From: Gnetum montanum
Lineage: Eukaryota; Streptophyta; Gnetopsida; Gnetales; Gnetaceae
Length of the DNA: 64,000 bases
Direction of reading: 5' to 3'
NCBI GenBank assembly: GCA_015680685.1
Contig: MNCI01003976.1
Coordinates: forward strand, 441,320 to 505,319
In this document: positions 10,061-23,913 of the stretch, in pieces
Layout: each line of letters starts with the position of its first letter
How positions within the stretch are numbered: the stretch's first letter is position 1
Translations under genes and position numbers: made by a program
The notes under the pieces: generated by a model
The model's database searches: none
Seen by the model: the letters and a program-made list of their open reading frames with translations, nothing else
What the model was told of the DNA's origin: nothing

Positions 10061-13000
10061 GAATCCGCGAAAGGCTATTTTCGAAATGCTACGATCACGA
10101 AACGGTCACCCGAATCAATAGAATCCTTGAACCAAAAACAACAGCAGGGCACCCGCAAGAGGATGGAGAACAAGAGAGACAAAGTCGCTCTTCGATTCTT
10201 GCCTCATCCAGGAGGACTCCACACTACCACCCATGCGCTACTAGGCAATCGAATCGGTGAACATGCGAAGAAGACATGTGCTGAACGCTACCCCGTGGGG
10301 GCGTCCAAACACTCTGCCTCCTCCACCACACCAAATCAATGCTACCGTTTGCACAAAGTCTTTGGACATCATTTCCGCATGGGGTCGTTCAGTCCCGTAA
10401 AGCCATTAGTGCCGGCTCCGATCTTGCAACTCTACAGAAACAAATTTCGGGGTTAACCGAATTCCCCGTCACGCGACCAAGCAACAGAAAACTCCATGAA
10501 ACACAGAAACACAGCGTGCCACAGCCAAGATAAGGGATTTTCAAGACATGGACCTCCAACATCCCTCCGACTACTTCTCCTAACCCTTAAAAAACTTACG
10601 ACTGTGTTTGAGCGTGTGCTCAAACTTCGCAAATAATTCCAAGGGAAGGCGATACCTGTGTCCTTGAGTCCACAAAAGGCTCTTTTTGTTGTGCTATGAC
10701 CTTGAGATGGTCACCCAAATCAATAGAGTCCTCAAACTAAAACCAACAACGAGGCACCCTCAAGTGCATGAGGAACAAAAGAGAACGGATGCCTGGTCAT
10801 TTCACGAATCGTCCAGGTGAACTCCCCACTACCACCCATGCGCTATCAGGCAATCGAATCGGTGAATAGACAGAAACGACATGCAATCGATGCTACCCCG
10901 TGGGGACGCCCAAATGCTCTACCTCCTCCACTGCACCGAATCAATGCTACCATTACACGAAGTTATTCGACATCATTTCCGCATGGGATCATTCAATCCT
11001 GTAAAGCCATCAGTGCCGACTCCAATCTCGCAACTCTACAAAAACGAATTTCGGGGTTAACCGAATTCACCATCACGCAACCAAGCAACAGAAAACTCCT
11101 TCATGAAACACAGAAACACAGTGTGATGTAGCCAAGACAAGGGATTTTCAATACATGGGCCTCCAACATCCCTCCGACTGCTTCTCCTAACCCTTAAACA
11201 ACTTACGACCGTGTTCGATCATGCGCTCAAACATCGCAAGCTACTCCAAGGGAAGGCGCTACCTGTGTCCTTGAGCCCACAAAAGGCTCTTTTCATTGTG
11301 CTACGACCTCGAGACGGTCACCTGAATCAATAGAGTGCACAAATCGAAACCAACAATGAGACACCCTCAAGTGCATTGAGAACAAGAGAGAACGGGTCCC
11401 TCGTCGTTTCTTGACTCGTCCAAGTGAACTCCCCACTACCACCCATGCGCTACTAGGCAATTGAATCGGTGAACAGGCAGAGACGACATGCGCTCAATGC
11501 TACCCCGTGGGGGCACCCAAACGATCTACATCCTCCACAACACCAAATCAATGCTACGATTCGAACGAAGTCATTCAACATCATTTACGCATGGGATCAT
11601 TCAATCCTGTGAAGAAATCAGTGCCGGCTCCGATCTTGCAACTCTACAGAAACGAATCTTGGGGTTAACTGATTTCCTCTTCACACGACTGAGCAATAGA
11701 AAACTCCTTCGTGAAACACAAAAACACAGCGTGACACAGCCAAGACAAGGGATTTCAAGACATGGACTTCCAACATCCCTCCGACTGCTTCACCTAACCC
11801 TTAAACAACTTACGACCGTGTTCGAGCGTACGCTCAAACTTCGTAAGCTCCTCCAAGGGAAGGTGCTACCTGTGTCCTTGAGTCCACAAAAGGCTCTTTT
11901 CGTTGTGCTACGACCTCAATACGGTCATCCAAATCAATAGAGTCCTCAAACCGAAACCAACAACGAGACACCCTCAAGTGCATTGAGAACAAGAGAGAAC
12001 GGGTCCCTCATCATTTCTCAACTCGTCCAGGTGAACTCCCCACTACCACCCATGCGCTACTAGGCAATCGAATCGGTGAACAGGCAGAGACGACATGCCC
12101 TCGACGCTACCCTATGGGGGCTCCCAAATGCTCTACCACCTCCATCGTACCGAATCAACGCTACCATTTGCACAAAGTCATTTGACATTATTTCCGCATG
12201 GGATTGTTCAATCCCGTAAAGCCATCAGTGCCGGCTCCGATCTCGCAACTCTACAGAAACAAATCTCGGGGTTAACTGATTTCCCTGTCACGAGACCGAG
12301 CAACAAAAAACTCCTTCTTGAAACACAGAAACATAGCGTGCCATAGACAAGACAAGGGATTTTCGAGACATGGGCCTCCAACATCCCTCCGACTGCTTCT
12401 CCTAACCCTTAAACAACTTACGACCATGTTTGAGCATGCACTCAAACCTCGCAAGCTACTCCAAGGGAAGGCGCTACGTGTCTCCTTGAGTCCACAAAAG
12501 GCTCTTTTCGTTGTGCTACAACCTCGAGACGGTCACCTGAATCAATAGAGCCCACAAATCGAAACCGACAATGAGGCATCCTCATGTGCATTGAGAACAA
12601 GATAGAACAGGTCCCTCATCGTTTCTCAACTCGTCCAGGTGAACTCCCCACTACCACCCATGCGCTACTAGCAATCAAATCGGTGAACAAGTAGAGATGA
12701 CATGCGCTCGACGCTACCCCATGGGGGCACCCAAACGCTCTATCTCCTCCATCGCACCGAATCAAGGCTAGCATTGGCACAAAGTCATTCGACATCGTAT
12801 TTGCATGGGATCGTTCAATCCCGTAAAGCCATCAGTGCCGGCTCCGATCTCGTAGCTCTACAGAAATGAATTTTGGGGTTAACTGAATTTCCTGTGATGC
12901 GACCAAGCGACAGAAAACTCCTTCGTGAAACACAGAAACACAGCGTGCCATAGCCAAGACAAGGGATTTTCGAGACATGTGCCTCCAACATCCCTTTGAC

Positions 13001-16000
13001 TGCTTCTCCTAACCCTTAAACAACTTACGACTGTGTTCGAGTGTGCGCTCAAAATTCACAAGCTACTCCAAGGGAAGGCGCTACCTGTGTCCTTGAGTCC
13101 ACAAAAGGCTCTTTTCGTTGTGCTATGACCTCCAGACGGTCACCCGAATCAATAGAGTCCAAAAATCGAAACGAACAATGAAGCACCCTCAAGTGCATGA
13201 GGAACAAAAGAGAACAGGTCCCTCGTAGTTTCTCGACTCGTCCACGTGGACTCCCCACTACCACCCATGTGCTATTAGGCAATTGAATCGGTGAATAGGC
13301 AGAGACGACATGTGCTCGACGCTACCCCATGGGGGTGCCCAAATGCTCTACATCCTCCACTGCACCGAATCAACGTTACCGTTCGCACGAAGTCATTCGA
13401 CATAGTTTCCGCATGGGATCATTCAATCCCGTAAAGCAATCAGTGCCGGCTCCGATCTCCCAACTCTATAGAAATGAATCTCGAGGTTAACCGATTTCCC
13501 CATCACACGACCGAGCAACAGAAAGCTCCTTCGTGAAACACAGAAACACAGTGTGCCATAGCCAAGACAAGGGATTTTTGAGACATGAGCCTCCAACATC
13601 CCTCCGACTGCTTCTCCTAACCCTTAAACAACTTACGACTGTGTTCGAGTGTGCCCTCAAACATCGCAAGCTACTCCAAGGGAAGGTGCTACCTGTGTCC
13701 TTGAGTGCACAAAAGGCTCTTTTCGTTGTGCTATGACCTCAAGACGGTCACCCGAATCAATAGAGTCCACAAATCGAAACCAACAACGAAGCACCCTCAA
13801 GTGCATGAGGAACAAAAGAGAACAGGTCCCTCGTAGTTTCTCGACTCGTCCACGTGAACTCCACACTACCACCCATGCGCAATTAGGCAATCGAATCGGT
13901 GAACAGGCAGAGACGACATGCGCTCGACGCTACCCCGTGGGGGTGCCCAAATGCTCTACATCCTCCACCGCACTGAATCAGCATTACCGTTCACACGAAC
14001 TCATTCGACATAGTTTCTTCATGGGATCATTCAATCCCATAAATCAATCAGTTCCGGCTCCGATCTCCCAACTCTACAAAAACGAATCTTGGGGTTAACT
14101 GATTTCCCCGTCACGCGACCGAGCAACAGAAAACTCCTTCATGAAACACAGAAACACAGTGTGTCGCAGCCAAGACAAGGGATTTTTGAGACATGGGCCT
14201 CCAATATCCCTCCAACTACTTCTCCTAACCCTTAAACAACTTACGACCGTGTTTGAGCGTGCGCTCAAACCTTGTAAGCTACTCCAAGGGAAGGCGCTAC
14301 CTGTGTCCTTGAGTCCACAAAAGACTCTTTTCGTTGTGCTACGACCTCGAGATGGTCACCCAAATCAATAGAGTCCACAAATCGAAACCAACAATGAGGC
14401 ACCCTCAAATGCATTGAGAACAAGAGAGAACGGGTCCCTCGTATTTTTTCAACTCGTCCAGGTGAACTCCCCACTACCACCCATGCGCTACTAGGCAATC
14501 GAATCGGTGAACAAGCAGAGACGAAATGCACTCGAAGCTACCCTGTGGGTGCGCCCAAACGCTCTACCTCCTCCACCGTACCGAATCAATGCTACCATTC
14601 GCACGAATTCATTCGACATCGTATCCGCATGGGATCGTTCAATCCTGTAAAGCCATCAGTGCCGGCTCCGTTCTCGCAATTCTATAGAAACGAATTTCAG
14701 GGTTAACTGAACTTCCTGTGACGTGACCAAGCAACAGAAAACTCCTTTGTGAAACACAGAAACACAGTGTGCTGCAGCCAAGACAAGGGATTTTTGAGAC
14801 ATGGGCCTCCAACATCCCTCCGATTGCTTCTCCTAACCCTTAAACAACTTACGACCGTGTTCGAGCGTGCGCTCAAACTTCGTAAGCTCCTCCAAGGGAA
14901 GGTGCTACCTGTGTCCTTGAGTCCACAAAAGGCTCTTTTCATTGTGCTACTACCTCGAGACAGTCACCCAAATTAATAGAGTCCTCAATCCGAAACCAAC
15001 AACGAGACACCCTCAAGTGCATTGAGAACAAGAGAGAATGGGTCCCTCGTCGTTTCTCGACTCGTCCAGGTGAACTCCCCACTACCACACATGCGCTACT
15101 AGGCAATCGAATCGGTGAACAGGCAGAGATGACATGCACTCGACACTACCCCGTGGGGGCGCCCAAATGCTCTACCTCCTCCACCACACCGAATCAATGC
15201 TACCGTTCGCACGAAGTCATTCGACATCGTTTCCGCATGGGATCGTTCAATACCATGAAGCCATCAGTGCCAGCTCCGATCTCGCAACTCTACAGAAACA
15301 AATCTCGGGGTTAACTGATTTCCCTGTGACACGACCGAGAAACAAAAAACTCCTTCATGAAACACAACACACAGCGTGCCATAGCCAAGACAAGGGATTT
15401 TCGATACATGGACCTCCAACATCCCTCCAACTACTTCTCCTAACCCTTAAACAACTTACGACCGTGTTCGAGCGTGTGCTCAAACTTCGCAAGCTACTCG
15501 AAGGAAAGTCGCTACCTATGTCCTTGAGTCCACAAAAGGCTCTTTTCGTTGTGCTACGACCTCGAGACGGTCACCCGAATCAATAGAGTCCTCAAACCAA
15601 AACCAACAAGGAGGCACCCTCAAGTGCATTGAGAACAAGAGAGAACGGGTCCCTCGTCGTTTCTAGACTCGTCCAGATGAACTCCCCAATACCACCCATG
15701 CACTACTAGGCAATTGAATCGTTGAACAGGCAGAGACGACATGCGCTCAACACTACCTTGTGGGGGTGCTCAAATGCTCTACATCCTCCACTGCACCGAA
15801 TCAGTGCTACCGTTCACACGAAGTCATTCAACATCATTTCTGCATGGGATCGTTCAATCCCGTAAAGCCATCAGTGCCATCTTCGATCTTGCAACTCTAC
15901 AGAAACGAATCTCGAGGTTAACCGAATTCCCCATCACGTGACCGAGCAACAGAAAACTCCTTCATGAAACACAGAAACACAGCGTGCCGCAGCCAAGACA

Positions 16001-19000
16001 AGGGATTTTCGAGACATGGGCCTCAAACATCCCTCCGACTGCTTCTCCTAACCCTTAAACAACTTACGACCGTGTTCGAGCGTGTGCTCAAACTTCGCAA
16101 GCTACTCCAAGGGAAGGTGCTACCTGTGTCCTTGAGTCCACAAAAGGCTCTTTTCATTGTGCTACGACCTCGAGACGGTCAGCCAAATCAATAGACTCCT
16201 CAAAACCAAAACCAACAACGAGGCACCCTCAAGTGCATTGACAACAAGAGAGAACGGGTCCCTTATCGTTTCTCGACTTGTCCAGGTGAACTCCCCACTA
16301 CCACCCATGCGCTACTAGGCAATCGAATCGGTGAACAGGCAGAGATGACATGCGCTCGACGCTACCCCGTGGGGGTGCCCAAATGCTCTACATCCTCCAC
16401 CACACTGAATCAGTGCTACCATTTCCACGAAGTCATTCAACATCGTTTCCGCATGGGACCGTTCAATCCCATAAAGCCATTAGTGCCCGCTTCGATCTTG
16501 CAACTCTATAGAAACGAATCTCGGGGTTAACCGAATTCCCCATCACGCGACCGAGCAACAGAAGACTACTTCATGAAACACAAAAACACAGCGTGCTACA
16601 GCCAAGACAAGGGATTTTCGAGACATGGGCCTCAAACATCCCTCCGACTGCTTCTCCTAACCCTTAAACAACTTACGACCGTGTTTGAGCGTGCACTCAA
16701 ACTTCACAAGCTACTCCAAGGGAAGGCCCTATCTGTGTCCTTGAGTCCACAAAAGGCTCTTTTCATTGTGCTATGACCTCGAGACAGTCACCTAAATCAA
16801 TAGAGTCAACGGGGGTGTCCAAACACTCTACCTCCTCCACCGGATAGAATCAACGCTACCGTTCGCATGAAGTCATTCGACATTGTTTCCGCATGTTAGT
16901 GCCAGCTCCGATCTCACAACTCTACAGAAACGAATCTCGGGGTTAACCAATTTCCCTGTCACGAGACCGAGCAACAGAAAACTCCTTCGTGAAACACAGA
17001 AATATAGCGTGCCGCAGCCAAGACAAGGGATTTTCGAGACATGGGCCTCCAACATCCCTCCGACTGCTTCTCCTAACCCTTAAACAACTTACGACCGTGT
17101 TCGAGCGTGCGTTCAAACTTCGCAAGCTACTCCAAGGGAAGGTGCTACCTGTGTCCTTGAGTCCACAAAAGGCTCTTTTCGTAGTGCTATGACCTCAAGA
17201 CGGTCACCTGAATCAATAGAGTCCACAAATCGAAACCAATAACAAGGCACCCTCAAGTGCATTGAGAACAAGAGAGAACGGGTCCCTCGTTGTTTCTCGA
17301 CTCGTCCAGGTGAACTCCCCACTACCACCCATGCGCTACTAGGAAATCGAATCGGTGAACAGGTAGAGACGATATGCGCTAGACGCTACCCCGTGGGGGT
17401 GCCCAAACGCACTACCTCCTCCACCACACCGAATCAATGCTACCATTTGCATGAAGTCATTCGACATCATTTCCGCATGGGATCGTTCAATCCCGTAAAG
17501 CCATTAGTGCCAGCTCCGATCTTACAACTCTACAGAAACGAATTTTGGGGTTAACCGAATTCCCCGTCACACGACCGAGCAACAGAAAACTCCTTCGTGA
17601 AACACAAAAACACAGCGTGCTATAGCCAATACAAGGGATTTTCAAGACATGGGCCTCAAACATCCCTCCGACTGCTTTTCCTAACCCTTAAACAACTTAC
17701 GACTGTGTTCGAGCGTGCGCTCAAACTTTGCAAGCTCATCCAAGGTAAGGCGCTACTTGTGTCCTTGAGTCCACAAAAGGCTCTTTTCGTTGTGCTACGA
17801 CCTCGAGATGGTCACCTGAATCAATAGAGTCCTCAAACCAAAACCAACAACAAGGCACCCTTAAGTGCATTGAGAACAAGAGAGAACGGGTATCTCATCA
17901 TTTCTCGACTCGTCTAGGTGAACTCCCGACTACAACCCATGCACTACTAGGCAATCGAATCGGTGAACAAGCAGAGACAACATGTGCTCGACGCTACCCC
18001 GTGGGGGTGCCCAAACGCTCTACCTCCTCAACAGTACCAAATCAATGCTACCATTCGTACGAAGTCATTCGACATCGTTTCCGCATGGGATCGTTCAATC
18101 CCATAAAGCCATCAGTGCCGGCTCCGATCTCCCAACTCTACAGAAACGAATCTCGAGGTTAACAGATTTCCCCATCACGAGACCGAGCAACAGAAAACTC
18201 CTTTGTGAAACAAAGAAACACAGTGTGCCACAGCCAAGACAAGGGATTTTTAAGACATGGGCCTCCAACATCCCTCTGACTACTTCTCCTAACCCTTAAA
18301 CAACTTACGACTGTGTTCGAGCGTGTGCTCAAACTTCGCAAGCTACTCCAAGGGAAAGCGCTACCTATGTCCTTGAGTCCACAAACGGCTCTTTTTGTTG
18401 TGCTACGACCTCGAGACGGTGACCCGAATCAATAGAGTCCACAAATCAAAACCAACAACGAAGCACCCTCAAGTGCATGAGGAACAAAAGAGAATAGCTC
18501 CCTCGTTGTTTCTCGACTCGTCCACGTGGACTCCCCACTACCACCCATGCGCTATTAGGCAATCGAATCGGTGAACAGGCATTGATGACATGCGCTTGAC
18601 GCTACCCCGTGGGGGCGCCCAAATGCTCTACATCCTCCACCGCACCGAATCAACGCTACCGTTCACACGAAGTCATTCGACATCGTTTCTGCATGGGATC
18701 ATTCAATCCCATAAAGCAATCAGTGCTGGCTCTGATCTCCCAACTCTACACAAAAGAATCTCGGGGTTAACCGATTTCCCCATCACGCGACCGAGCAACA
18801 GAAAACTCCTTCGTGAAACACAGAAACACAGCGTGTCGCAGCCAAGACAAGGGATTTTTGAGACATGGGCCTCCAACATCCCTCTGACGGCTTCTCCTAA
18901 CCCTTAAACAACTTATGACCATGTTCGAGCGTGTGCTCAAACTTCGCAAGCTACTCCAAGGGAAGGCGCTACCTGTGTCCTTGAGTCCACAAAAGGCTCT

Positions 19001-22000
19001 TTTTGTTGTGCTACGACCTCGAGACGATCACCCAAATCAATAGTGTCCACAAATCGAAATCAACAACGACGCACCCTCAAGTGCATTGAGAACAAGAGAG
19101 AACGGGTCCCTCGTTGTTTCTCAACTCGTCCAGGTGAACTCCCCACTACCACCCATGCACTACTAGGCAATCGAATCAGTGAACAGGCAGAGACGACATG
19201 TGTTCGACACTACCCCGTGGGGGCGCCCAAACGCTCTACCTCCTCCACCGCACCGAATCAATGCTACCATTCGTATGAAGTCATTCGACATCGTATCTGC
19301 ATGGGATCGTTGAATCTTGTAAAGCCATCAGTGCCAGCTCCGATCTCGCAACTCTACAGAAAAAAATTTCAGGATTAACTAAATTTCCCATGACGTGACC
19401 AAGCAACAGAAAACACCTTCGTGAAACATAGAAACACAGCGTGCCATAGCCAAGACAAGGGATTTTCGAGACATGGGCCTCCAACATCCCTTCGACTGCT
19501 TCTCCTAACCTTTAAACAACTTACAACCATGTTCAAGCATGCATTCAAGCTTCGCAAGCTACTCCAAGGGAAGGTGCTACCTGTGTCCTTGGGTCCACAA
19601 AAGGCTCTTTTCGTTGTGCTACGACCTCGAGATGGTCACCCGAATCAATAGAGTCCACAAATCGAAACCAACAACAAGGCACCCTCAAGTGCATTGAGAA
19701 CAAGAGAGAACGGGTCCCTCGTCATTTCTCGACTCGTCCAGGTGAACTCCCCACTACCACCCATGCGCTACTAGACAATTGAATCGGTGAACAGGCAGAG
19801 ACGACATGCGCTCGACGCTACCCCGTGGGGGCGCCCAAACGCACTACCTCCTCCACCGCACCGAATCAATGCTACGTTTCGCACGAAGTCATTCGACATT
19901 GTTTCCGCATGGGATCGTTCAATCCAGTAAAGCCATCAGTGCCAGCTCCGATCTCGCAACTCTACAGAAATGAATTTCGGGATTAACTGAATTCCCTGTC
20001 ACACGACCGAGCAACAGAAAAATCCTTCGTGAAACATAGAAACACAGTGTTCCACAGCCAAGACAAGGGATTTTCGAGACATGGGCCTCAAACATCCCTC
20101 CGACTACTTCTCCTAACCCTTAAACAACTTACGACCGTGTTCGAGCGTGCGCTCAAAGTTCGCAAGCTCCTCCAAGGGAAGGCGCTACCTGTGTCCTTGA
20201 GTCCACAAAAGGCTCTATTCATTGTGCTACGACCTCGAGACGGTCACTTGAATCAATAGAGTCCTCAAACCGAAACCAACAATGAGGCACCCTCAAGTGC
20301 ATTGAGAACAAGAGAGAACGGGTCCCTCGTCATTTCTCGACTCGTCCAGGTGAACTCCCCACTACCACCCATGCGCTACTAGGCAATCGAATTGGTGAAC
20401 ATGCAAAGACGACATGCACTCGACGCTACCCTGTGGGGGCGCCCAAATGCTCTACATCCTCCACCACACCGAATCAACGCTACCGTTCACACGAAGTTAT
20501 TCGACATCATTTCCGCATGGGATCATTCAATGCGGTAAAGCCATCAGTGCCGGCTCCGATCTCGCAACTCTACAGAAACCAATCTCGGGGTTAACCGTTT
20601 TCCCCATCACGCGACCGAGCAACAAAAAACTCCTTCGTGAAACACAGAAACACAGCGTGTCGTAGCCAAGACAAGGGATTTTCGAGACATGGGCCTCAAA
20701 CATCCCTCTGACTGCTTCTCCTAACCCTTAAACAACTTACGACCGTGTTCGAGCATGCGCTGAAACTTCGCAAGCTACTCCAAGGGAAGGTGCTACCTAT
20801 GTTCTTGAGTCCACAAAAGGCTCTTTTCGTTGTGCTACGACCTCGAGACGGTCACCCAAATCAATAGAGTCCACAAATTGAAACCAACAACGAAGTACCC
20901 TCAAGTGCATGAGGAACAAAAGAGAACAGGTCCCTCGTAGTTTCTCGACTCGTCCACGTGGACTCCCCACTACCACCCATGTGCTATTAGGCAATCGAAT
21001 CAGTAAACAGGCAGAGACAACATGCGCTCGATGCTACCCCATGGGGGCACCCAAACGCTCTACTTCCTCCACCGCACCGAATCAATGCTACCGTTCACAC
21101 GAAGTCATTCGACATCATTTCCGCATGGGATCATTCAATCCCGTAAAGCAATCAGTGCCAGCTCCGATCTCCCAACTCTACAGAAACCAATCTCGGGGTT
21201 AACCAATTTCCCCGTCATGTGATCGAGCAACAGAAAAATCCTTCGTGAAACATAGAAACATGGCGTGTCGCAGCCAAGAAAAGGGATTTTTGAGAGATGG
21301 GCCTCCAACATCCCTCCAACTGCTTCTCCTAACCCTTAAACAACTTACGACCGTGTTCGAGCATGCACTCAAACTTTTCAAGCTACTCCAAGGGAAGGCG
21401 CTACCTATGTCCTTGAGTCCACAAAAGGCTCTATTTGTTGTGCTACGACCTCAAGACGGTCACCCAAATCAATAGAGTCCATAAATCAAAACCAACAACG
21501 AAGCACCCTCAAGTGCATGAGGAACAAAAGAGAACAGGTCCCTCGTAGTTTCTCGACTCGTCCACGTGGACTCCCCACTACCACCCATGTGCTATTAGGA
21601 AATTGAATAGGTGAACGGGCAGAGATGACATGCGCTCGACGCTACCTCGTGGGGGCGCCCAAACACTCTACATCCTCCACCGCACCGAATCAATGCTACC
21701 ATTCACACGAAGTCATTCGACATCATTTCTGCATGGGATTGTTCAATCCCGTAAAGCCATCAGTGCCGGCTCCGATCTTGCAACTCTAGAGAAAAGAATC
21801 TTGAGGTTAACAGATTTCCCCATCACGAGACTGAGCAACAGAAAACTCCTTCATGAAACACAGAAACACAGCGTGCCACAGCCAAGACAAGGGATTTTCA
21901 AGACATGGGCCTCCAACATCCCTCCGACTGCTTCTCCTAACCCTTAAACAACTTACGACCGTGTTCGAGCGTGTGCTCAAACTTCACAAGCTACTCCAAG

Positions 22001-22593
22001 GGAAGGCGCTACCTATGTCCTTGAGTCCACAAACAGCTCTTTTTGTTGTGCTACGACCTCGAGACGGTCACCCGAATCAATAGAGTCCACAAATCGAAAC
22101 CAACAACGAAGCACCCTCAAGTGGATGAGGAACAAAAGAGAACAGGTCCCTCGTAGTTTCTCGACTCGTCCACATGGACTCCCCACTACCACCCATGCGC
22201 TATTAGGCAATCGAATCAGTGAACAGGCAGAGATGACATGCGCTCGACGCTACCTCGTGGGGGTGCCCAAACGCTCTACATCCTACACTGCACCGAATGA
22301 ATGCTACCGTTCGCACAAAGTCTTTCGACATCGTTTACGCATGGGATCGTTCAATCCCGTAAAGCAATCAGTGCCAGCTCCGATCTCACAACTCTACAGA
22401 AATGAATCTTGGGGTTAACTGATTTCCCCGTCACACGACTGAGCAACAGAAAACTCCTTCATGAAACACAGAAACACATTGTGCCATAGCCAAGACAAGG
22501 GATTTTCGAGACATGGGCCTCCAACATCCCTCCGACTGCTTCTCCTAACCCTTAAACAACTTACAACCGTGTTCGAGCGTGCGCTCAAACTTC
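10061..22593 (-). repeat. 608-bp rDNA-spacer tandem array, middle block
   Basis: About 20.6 tandem units with landmark spacing of 607-608 bp (for example near 10587, 11194, 11801 and 12409). Two subtypes alternate irregularly. Type A has GCATTGAGAACAAGAGAG and CGCTACTAGG; type B has GCATGAGGAACAAAAGAG, CCACGTGGACTCC and CGCTATTAGG. Type B units lie near 10770, 13197, 13804, 18477, 20908, 21518 and 22125. A shortened unit occurs near 16806-16896. The array is interrupted at 22598 by the retrotransposon and resumes at 40379. Confidence 0.92.
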
Positions 22594-22598
22594 GTAAG
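22594..22598. repeat. Target-site duplication GTAAG, left
   Basis: The five bases before the left LTR are repeated exactly at 40379-40383. Intact 608-bp units read ...CTTCGTAAGCTCCTCC..., so removing the element and one GTAAG gives an uninterrupted repeat. Confidence 0.95.
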
Positions 22599-23898
22599 TG
22601 TACCGCCCGAAATCGTCGGTCTCCGGCTGGAAGGAAAAACAGAGACCGCGGGATCGCAGGACGAGCACAGATGATCCTACCTTCGGCTGAGGGCGAGCTG
22701 GAATGCACGAAGGTAGGGTACCTTGGGTGGTCCGCACGCGGATCAGACAAGGATTTCCCCGAGGGCCACCAAAGTGTTATACGCTGGGTTAAGCGTAAAC
22801 TGTGTAATGGGTGTAAAACAAGCGAACAGTGAAAACAGGGCATAAACAAAGTGTGGATAACGTAATCAGCGTAAACGAGGCGTGTACAGCGTAAACAGTG
22901 TAAACAGGGCGTAGACAGCGTAGACAGAGCTTAAAGCGTAAACAGGGTTTAAACAGGGCGTAGAGCGTAAACAGCACAAACAGAGCGTAGACAGTGTAAA
23001 GCGTAAACAGGGCTTGGATAGCGTGAAATGTAAGTGCAGCATAAACAGCGTAAACAAGTTTAAACAGCGTAGAAAAATGTAAATAGCGTAAACAATGTGA
23101 GCATAAACAGAATGTAAACTGTAACAATGACGCTGTAAGAATACAGTTTTTGAGGTACCGGTCTTAACGCAGTTATGCGTGTACACAAGGTGGACGTAAA
23201 GCCCCGGTGGGTGCAGGGAGGCGGTTGGTTTGCACGGTAGGCGAAGCGTAGAGATTGTGCTCAGGGTACAGGGGTTCCAGCGTAGAGGGTTTTAAGCTCT
23301 AGTGTACAGCATAATTGCTCTTCGGTCTGCTCTAGTAAATTTTTTGCCGACCTTAAGAATGCGGAAAATTGGGCCTTTTATAGGGGAAGGGTTACCGGAA
23401 AGATCGGGTTGGGAGACACATGGCGTGTCGACCAGGCGTGCACATTTTAGAAATATGGTATACGCTGGGCGTATACGCTACATCAAGCCAGCGTATACGC
23501 TGGACTTGCTAGGCATGTGAACTTGGATGGACACTGGGCGTATATGCTGGGGCGTATACGCTGATGGAAGCTGGCGTATATGCTAATGGAAGCTAGCGTA
23601 TACGCTGATGGATGCTGACTGCTGACTTGCTTCAATTCTTGCTCCTGTTGCACCTGCTGAGAGTACATGAGACGTGCATGCTGGGCATCTGGCGTATACA
23701 TTGGGTGTATACGCTAGGTGTAGACGCTGGGCGTCTACGCTGGGCGTAGATGCTGGCACAACACTTGGTAAAAACCAAGTGTTCCAGTCCTCAAAATTGC
23801 CATGTGTGACTCCAAATGTAGCCGATGTCGTCTGAGGGTCACAGGGATCTACTTCTTGTTGGACAAGCGCCAAAGTCAAAATTTTTTGTGGTGTTTCA
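22599..23898 (-). repeat. 3' LTR
   Basis: A 1,300-bp terminal repeat matching 39074-40378. On the minus strand it begins TGAAACACCACAAAAAATTT and ends CGGGCGGTACA. Its U3 part (about 23385-23898) holds many copies of the palindrome-like word GCGTATACGC. Its R/U5 part (about 22750-23110) is built of imperfect GCGTAAACAG words. A TATA box lies at 23376-23382. Confidence 0.95.
23376..23382 (-). promoter_or_regulatory. TATA box in the 3' LTR
   Basis: Minus-strand CTATAAAAGG within the U3/R boundary, with its counterpart at 39842-39848 in the 5' LTR. The copy in the 3' LTR would read outwards into the neighbouring 608-bp array. Confidence 0.6.
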
Positions 23899-23913
23899 TT
23901 GGCCCCTCTTTGT
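23899..23913 (-). other. Polypurine tract
   Basis: On the minus strand AAAGAGGGGCCAA immediately precedes the TGAAAC start of the 3' LTR. A purine run at this place primes plus-strand DNA synthesis in LTR elements and confirms the minus orientation. Confidence 0.75.

Noticed and set aside
22789-23186. Leucine- and tyrosine-rich membrane-like frames in the LTRs (also 39264-39733)
   Set aside because: They are translations of GCGTAAACAG-type repeats on the minus strand of the R/U5 region; no family or signal beyond the repeat.
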